Below, piece by piece: positions 8,651 to 10,981 of a stretch of 10,981 bases of DNA (position 1 is the stretch's first letter; every line of letters starts with the position of its first letter). The position numbers were made by a program, and so were the translations under genes. Below the pieces are notes generated by a model. The model made no database searches, was not told where the DNA came from, and saw nothing but the letters and a program-made list of their open reading frames with translations. The DNA comes from an uncultured Gammaproteobacteria bacterium (GTDB lineage Bacteria > Pseudomonadota > Gammaproteobacteria > CAJQNE01), in NCBI GenBank assembly GCA_905479545.1, contig CAJQNE010000235.1, positions 1 through 10,981 of the forward strand, in the 5' to 3' direction.

Positions 8651-8881
8651 TTAAGACTTGATGGGCAGTTCTTCCGGAATTAACTGCCGAGGGGAGCAAC
8701 CCAACGCCTCTGCCAGTTGATAAATTTTCAGCAGCGTAATGTTCTTCTCACCCCGCTCGATATGACCAAGATAACTCCGGTCTAACCCTGCACGCGCCGC
8801 CATCTCCTCCTGAGAAACTTCTTGCTGCTTTCTTAGCGCTCGAATGTGCTGACCGAAAGCGACCAATATCGGGTTTTTCAT
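8651..8881 (-). CDS. XRE-family helix-turn-helix regulator (controller-like)
   Basis: This 76-residue protein consists almost entirely of one HTH_3/XRE domain. The core runs VSQEEMAARAGLDRSYLGHI (22-41), followed by ERGEKNITLLKIYQLAEALG (42-61), the usual helices 2-5 of the lambda-repressor fold. There is no extra sensor domain. Size and position match the controller (C) proteins that time expression of R-M genes, though C proteins are best known from type II systems. It is transcribed in the same direction as hsdM and ends about 370 bp before it. A divergent promoter region separates it from the gene at 9131. The start ATG (8881) is the obvious one but has only a weak ribosome site, so the message may be poorly translated or leaderless. 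DNA-binding fold very sure; control of hsd inferred from context and the shared upstream motif. Confidence 0.9.
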   Translation of the reverse strand: MKNPILVAFGQHIRALRKQQEVSQEEMAARAGLDRSYLGHIERGEKNITLLKIYQLAEALGCSPRQLIPEELPIKS

Positions 8882-8906
8882 TTAGCTCTGCCCAAAGGGT
8901 AGAACT

Positions 8907-8919
8907 ATCAATATATGAT
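8907..8919. promoter_or_regulatory. Candidate xre autoregulatory operator
   Basis: ATCA-ATATA-TGAT is a short dyad 26-38 bp upstream of the xre start. The first 11 bases recur, inverted, upstream of hsdM at 8488-8498. XRE proteins commonly bind such short dyads in their own promoters. The function is inferred. Confidence 0.4.
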
Positions 8920-9130
8920 GCCTATTATTCCACGGACTATATGACCCATTTTAAGGCATGCCGCTATCACTCAGACCACGCAAAGGCTTTTTGAAGAAAA
9001 GCTATGTGAAATCCCTGGAGTTATATGCACGAAAGCGACTGGTACATGCTGGCTTGTCCAGTATGGGGCCGAAGAATGGCTGGTATGGCCAAACAGCGGG
9101 CGCTGGGCGCATTCTCAGGATGGCCAGCAG

Positions 9131-9439
9131 GTGAGCGACCTCTACTTTGGAGGTATTCGCTACTTTATCGAGCGTTATTTGGAAAGAGCAGTCAGTTTCC
9201 CCGCTAATCACTGCAAGGCATGGACGGAAGCGGAAACAGATTGTATCTACGAAATGTACGAGTTGAACATGTCCACCACTCAAGTGGCTCACGAGCTTGA
9301 GCGTTATCCACCGACGATGGCCAAGCGTATTAGCCTGCTGTTCGATGTTGATCTATATGCGCTTGAGCACGAACCGAGCCTGCTGCTGGAAATAGGTTTG
9401 AAGGACTTGCTTGCAGACATTCCGCACTCAGAGAATTAA
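9131..9439 (+). CDS. Small protein with Myb/SANT-like helix-turn-helix segment
   Basis: From GTG 9131 the product has 102 residues. Residues 30-70 (AWTEAETDCIYEMYELNMS, then TTQVAHELERYPPTMAKRI) follow the pattern of a short Myb/SANT-like or sigma-like HTH: a leading tryptophan, an acidic helix, a turn, then a recognition-like helix. A DNA-binding role is therefore plausible. AGGA lies 10 nt before the GTG. The same frame is open back to a TGA at 8942, and the upstream codons also read like protein (for example WLVQYGAEEWLVWPNSGRW), yet contain no ATG, GTG or TTG. Either the true start is unusual or the 5' end has decayed. It is divergent from xre. I do not recognise a named family. Confidence 0.6.
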   Translation: MSDLYFGGIRYFIERYLERAVSFPANHCKAWTEAETDCIYEMYELNMSTTQVAHELERYPPTMAKRISLLFDVDLYALEHEPSLLLEIGLKDLLADIPHSEN

Positions 9440-9487
9440 GTGAGTTCAGTCTAATTATTTGACAGCTTTCTGAAGCTATTTAGTCAG

Positions 9488-9673
9488 TTACAGCGACCCG
9501 GCTTTGTCGAGCTCTAACTCGACAGCTTCGTCGATCTCGCCTTCCAGGTTGAAATTGCCCTTAGCCCGCTCTTTTCAGTTTATATCTGGGTCTTTTACAG
9601 TCCGCACTTCAATATTCACGCATGCTGGGTGAATGTTCGCAGATACTTCAAGAAAAACACTGGCTGAGCGCGT
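9488..9673 (-). pseudogene. Possible decayed coding remnant with internal stop
   Basis: One minus-strand frame reads protein-like text on both sides of an in-frame TGA (9575-9577): FLEVSANIHPACVNIEVR then TVKDPDIN, stop, then KERAKGNFNLEGEIDEAV and ELELDKAGSL before TAA (9488-9490). Another stop (9674-9676) closes the frame upstream, and there is no start. The acidic, hydrophobic-patterned text and codon use look more like a former C-terminus than random DNA. No family is recognised, and chance is a real alternative. Confidence 0.3.
9505..9524. repeat. 7-bp inverted repeat with 6-nt loop
   Basis: TGTCGAG (9505-9511) and CTCGACA (9518-9524) are perfect reverse complements around CTCTAA. It falls inside the possible coding remnant and about 70 nt after the gene ending at 9439. 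No T-run follows on either strand, so a terminator role is weak. Confidence 0.4.
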
Positions 9674-9784
9674 TTATTTTCCCCACTGAAAAATCATAGA
9701 AAATTGCGCAAATTGCTCGAATTTCGTTCATATCCACTTGCTTCGATGCGCCAACAAGTTTTTTTTATAAAAATAAAATCCTGT

Positions 9785-9801
9785 CAAAACCATTGGTTTT
9801 G
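9785..9801. repeat. 17-bp near-perfect palindrome CAAAACCA-T-TGGTTTTG
   Basis: Two perfect 8-bp arms flank a single central T, immediately after a T/A-rich tract. Such a compact dyad suits a dimeric DNA-binding protein. No T-run follows on the plus strand. Confidence 0.55.
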
Positions 9802-9837
9802 TAACGAATTCAATGGTTTAGGCATTATTATCATTGG
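9791..9837 (+). repeat. Three CA(A/T)TGG motifs spaced 20 and 21 bp
   Basis: CATTGG (9791-9796), CAATGG (9811-9816) and CATTGG (9832-9837) begin about two helical turns apart, so they lie on one face of the DNA. The first is part of the 17-bp palindrome. It could be an operator array or iteron-like set; six-base words can also recur by chance. Confidence 0.3.
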
Positions 9838-9855
9838 AAATTTCGGTGATTTAGT

Positions 9856-9872
9856 CAGAATTGGCAGAATTG
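9856..9872 (+). repeat. Tandem 8-bp direct repeat CAGAATTG
   Basis: CAGAATTG occurs at 9856-9863 and again at 9865-9872, separated by one G. The preceding TTTAG (with one T between, ending 9854) and the following TTTAG (9873-9877) flank the pair. No function is assigned. Confidence 0.4.
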
Positions 9873-9914
9873 TTTAGAAAAAACGACCTCCCTACATAAT
9901 TTAACTATTTTAAA

Positions 9915-9929
9915 AATGCCGTGGGCATT
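9915..9929. promoter_or_regulatory. Palindrome AATGCC-GTG-GGCATT, candidate operator
   Basis: Perfect 6-bp arms around a 3-nt centre, 3 bp before a second and stronger palindrome and upstream of the gene at 10023. A possible -10-like CATAAT lies just upstream (9895-9900), which would place both dyads early in the transcribed leader. Operator role is inferred. Confidence 0.4.
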
Positions 9930-9932
9930 GCC

Positions 9933-9948
9933 CTCCGATATATCGGAG
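9933..9948. promoter_or_regulatory. Perfect 16-bp palindrome CTCCGATATATCGGAG, candidate operator
   Basis: The 16 bases are identical to their reverse complement. The site lies 74 bp before the ATG at 10023, next to the dyad at 9915-9929. A perfect palindrome of this length in front of a small putative DNA-binding gene suggests autoregulation or a recombinase/excisionase site; both are inferred. Confidence 0.5.
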
Positions 9949-10022
9949 TTGCACCGAGAGTAAGAAAATAGTGAACTACCGTGATATTCACTTGAAAAGC
10001 TTAAGCCGGACAGAACAAGCCT

Positions 10023-10325
10023 ATGCAAGCCAACGACAGACAAAATGCGGCCCAACTTCGTGCATCGGCCCATGCAACGTTGCTCGCCAGCCTAAGAGAA
10101 CACCACGGCGAGTTGCTTACCGGCGAAGCGCTCTATTCGACACTTGGATTCACATCAGCTGACGCATTTCACAAAGCCCGGAAACGAGGCCAGGTTCATG
10201 TGGGAATTTTCTCGATGCCCAACCGTCGCGGCAATTTTGCGATAACGCGGGAGGTGGTCGACTGGATCTGCAGGCTTCGATTTGAGAATAGTTCTGTTCC
10301 CGAAGAGGAGCTGCCTATCGAATAG
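10023..10325 (+). CDS. Small putative DNA-binding protein, family unrecognised
   Basis: The product has 100 residues. ATG 10023 is the only start in the frame after the stop at 9993-9995. The ribosome site is weak (GGACAG about 10 nt upstream). Residues 31-86 resemble a winged-helix or excisionase-like fold. LLTGEALYSTLGF is followed by SADAFHKARKRGQVHVGIF, a helix with a basic patch. SMPNRRGNFAIT then forms a hairpin-like turn before REVVDWICRLR. This layout recalls AlpA/PrtN-type small phage and island regulators, but I cannot assign it to one. The N-terminal 30 residues look helical and polar, and the last ten are acidic. Two palindromes sit just upstream (9915-9948), so it may regulate itself. 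Real gene likely; DNA binding is inference. Confidence 0.65.
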   Translation: MQANDRQNAAQLRASAHATLLASLREHHGELLTGEALYSTLGFTSADAFHKARKRGQVHVGIFSMPNRRGNFAITREVVDWICRLRFENSSVPEEELPIE

Positions 10326-10445
10326 CCATTACAGCGGAATAACTCCAGGCAAACAAAAGGCCCGAATCATTTGGAGATGACGCGAGCCTAGAGGTGTAGA
10401 AGTCGTTGTGTACCGACAGCTACATTCTCTGATTTGCCTACTTTT

Positions 10446-10474
10446 TTGTCAAGTACCGCTGGCCTTTCTATGGC
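10446..10474 (+). promoter_or_regulatory. Possible sigma-70 promoter for the ORF starting at 10533
   Basis: TTGTCA (10446-10451, five of six matches to TTGACA), a 17-bp spacer and TATGGC (10469-10474, three of six matches to TATAAT) are correctly spaced. The -10 is weak. It lies about 60 bp before a start with a good ribosome site. Confidence 0.25.
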
Positions 10475-10480
10475 CAGCGG
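10456..10480. repeat. 9-bp perfect inverted repeat, 7-nt loop
   Basis: CCGCTGGCC (10456-10464) and GGCCAGCGG (10472-10480) are exact reverse complements around tttctat. The stem is GC-rich and stable. No T-run follows on either strand, so it may be an operator over the possible promoter or a rho-independent-like structure lacking its U-tract. Confidence 0.55.
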
Positions 10481-10532
10481 CAGATTACTGCGCGCCGATT
10501 TTGTGGCGAGACGTGGTTTCGGAGAAGCAAAA

Positions 10533-10571
10533 ATGAATACTGAGCTTAAAAATGAAATAGCAGAAACTGCG
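10533..10571 (+). pseudogene. 5' end of an interrupted ORF (about a dozen codons before the composition break)
   Basis: ATG 10533 follows GGAG by 8 nt, the best ribosome site in the right half of the window. It begins MNTELKNEIAETA, with codon use like the left-hand DNA. After about 13 codons the sequence becomes very GC-rich. The frame then stays open to the window edge only as the antisense of the serine hydrolase gene, so those later residues are not a natural continuation. The original gene appears cut off here. Product unknown. The 3' limit given is approximate. Confidence 0.4.
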
Positions 10572-10600
10572 GCGGCGACGCCGGCCCGCCCTCTGCGGCT
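10565..10600. other. Abrupt composition junction, probable chimeric joint
   Basis: Left of about 10568 the DNA is moderate or low in GC. To the right it is strongly GC-rich: 62% in 10621-10680 and 73% in 10861-10920, by hand count. The change coincides with the interruption of the ORF starting at 10533 and lies just beyond the stop of the serine hydrolase gene. No inverted repeats or target duplication typical of an insertion sequence are visible at the joint. Confidence 0.6.
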
Positions 10601-10981
10601 ATCGCCGGCGCTTCATCTCCAGTTCGTGGAACCAGAGGTCGTCGTTCGGCACGTCGAGCTTCACTTCGTCGATCGCCCCGGTGGAGTCGAGGACGAACGT
10701 TGCGGTTCCCTGGGCGAACCAGGCCAGGGTCGTGCGCCAGCGAATGATGAAGGTGTCGTAGTGGAGGTGCTCGAGGTCCGCGACGAGATCCGGGTTGGGG
10801 ACGACCCGAAGCACGAGGCCGCCGTCTTCGAGGGTCACCACGGCGTCGCCGTACATCGGACCGCCGTAGCGACCCGCGTAGGCTCCGAGGTCGAGCGAGG
10901 GGTTGGTGCCCGGAACACGCTGATCCTCGGCCGCGGTCTGCCGTGCCTCGAATCCCTCCCGGGACGCCAACCACCCCGGGA
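10599..10981 (-). CDS. Serine hydrolase (beta-lactamase-related), C-terminal DUF3471-like end, cut by window edge
   Basis: The minus-strand frame enters open from the right edge and ends at TAG (10599-10601), giving about 127 visible residues. Successive pieces NPSLDLGAYAGRYGGPMYGD, VVTLEDGGLVLRVV, LEHLHYDTFIIRW and FVLDSTGAIDEVKLDV match the DUF3471-type beta-barrel that closes many class C beta-lactamase-related serine hydrolases. The catalytic SxxK domain would lie outside the window. A TTG at 10968-10970 could be read as a start, but the sequence is open upstream (GWLASREGF), which fits an internal position in the longer protein. Such proteins are usually exported hydrolases of varied function. 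Its GC and codon use differ sharply from the rest of the window. Family call fairly sure; it may not belong to the same genome. Confidence 0.75.
   Translation of the reverse strand, partial: PGWLASREGFEARQTAAEDQRVPGTNPSLDLGAYAGRYGGPMYGDAVVTLEDGGLVLRVVPNPDLVADLEHLHYDTFIIRWRTTLAWFAQGTATFVLDSTGAIDEVKLDVPNDDLWFHELEMKRRR

Larger units (their letters stand above)
9440..10022. other. Gene-poor, AT-rich, dyad-rich interval
   Basis: No convincing intact gene lies between the two small plus-strand genes. Just after the first gene there is a weak hairpin, AGCTT-tctg-AAGCT (9464-9477), followed by attta, at best a poor terminator. Then come a possible decayed minus-strand coding remnant (9488-9673), a T8/A-rich tract (about 9759-9778) that could bend DNA, and several dyads and short repeats listed separately. 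Confidence 0.6.
10326..10532. other. Intergenic stretch upstream of the truncated ORF
   Basis: About 200 bp without a gene. The main structure is the 9-bp inverted repeat at 10456-10480, overlapping a possible plus-strand promoter. Nothing else stands out. Confidence 0.5.

Noticed and set aside
8896..8950. Classical C-protein box (GACT...AGTC) before xre
   Set aside because: GTCATATAGTC is present on the minus strand, but the half-sites do not form the expected symmetric pair.
9002..9292. 96-aa minus-strand ORF
   Set aside because: It is the opposite-strand shadow of the HTH-like gene, with no recognisable features.
9459..9487. Exact TTGACA at 9459-9464 as a promoter
   Set aside because: The -10 position (AGTCAG, 9482-9487) does not match, and no gene follows.
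9855..10073. 72-aa minus-strand ORF
   Set aside because: It runs through the palindromes and AT-rich DNA, has no family features, and overlaps the start of the better-supported plus-strand gene.
9971..10162. 63-aa plus-strand ORF from GTG 9971
   Set aside because: It overlaps the 10023 gene out of frame, and its residues look random; the 10023 frame is more protein-like.
10546..10974. 142-aa minus-strand ORF in the GC-rich segment
   Set aside because: It is an arginine/proline-rich shadow of the DUF3471-like frame, a common artefact in GC-rich DNA.
10572..10981. Continuation of the plus-strand ORF from 10533 to the edge
   Set aside because: It is antisense to the serine hydrolase gene and reads as low-complexity acidic text. 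Only the first codons, before the composition break, look genuine.

Overview
The window is dominated by a complete type I restriction-modification (R-M) operon on the minus strand, from about 8.9 kb down to the left edge. In transcription order it holds a small XRE-type regulator (8651-8881), a leader of about 370 bp, hsdM (5796-8282), hsdS (4534-5802), a NucS/DUF91-like putative endonuclease (3602-4537), hsdR (394-3588) and the 5' part of a YgjP/DUF45-type metallopeptidase (1-394, cut by the window edge). The five structural genes overlap or lie within 13 bp of each other, so they are very probably co-transcribed. HsdM and HsdS would modify a bipartite target. HsdR adds ATP-driven translocation and cleavage of unmodified DNA. 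The NucS-like protein and the metallopeptidase are non-canonical partners. An 11-bp sequence occurs, inverted, upstream of both xre and hsdM, which suggests that the XRE protein controls itself and the hsd operon.

The right part (8.9-10.5 kb) is a sparse accessory region. A small plus-strand gene with a Myb/SANT-like HTH segment (9131-9439) is divergent from xre. It is followed by an AT-rich, non-coding stretch rich in dyads. That stretch contains a possible decayed coding remnant on the minus strand (9488-9673), a 17-bp dyad at 9785-9801, and two adjacent palindromes at 9915-9948. The palindromes lie in front of a second small plus-strand gene (10023-10325), a putative DNA-binding protein.

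Near 10.57 kb the base composition changes abruptly. A plausible plus-strand gene start at 10533 (good ribosome site) runs after about a dozen codons into very GC-rich DNA. That DNA carries, on the minus strand, the C-terminal DUF3471-like end of a serine hydrolase (beta-lactamase-related) that enters from the right edge. The two sides look as if they come from different genomes, so the junction is either a chimeric assembly joint or a recent insertion.

The protein sequences and moderate GC of the left 10.5 kb fit a gammaproteobacterium or a similar proteobacterium carrying a defence island; this is inference from general appearance only. The right-hand 0.4 kb suggests a high-GC bacterium. 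I saw no tRNA, rRNA, CRISPR array or intact insertion sequence.
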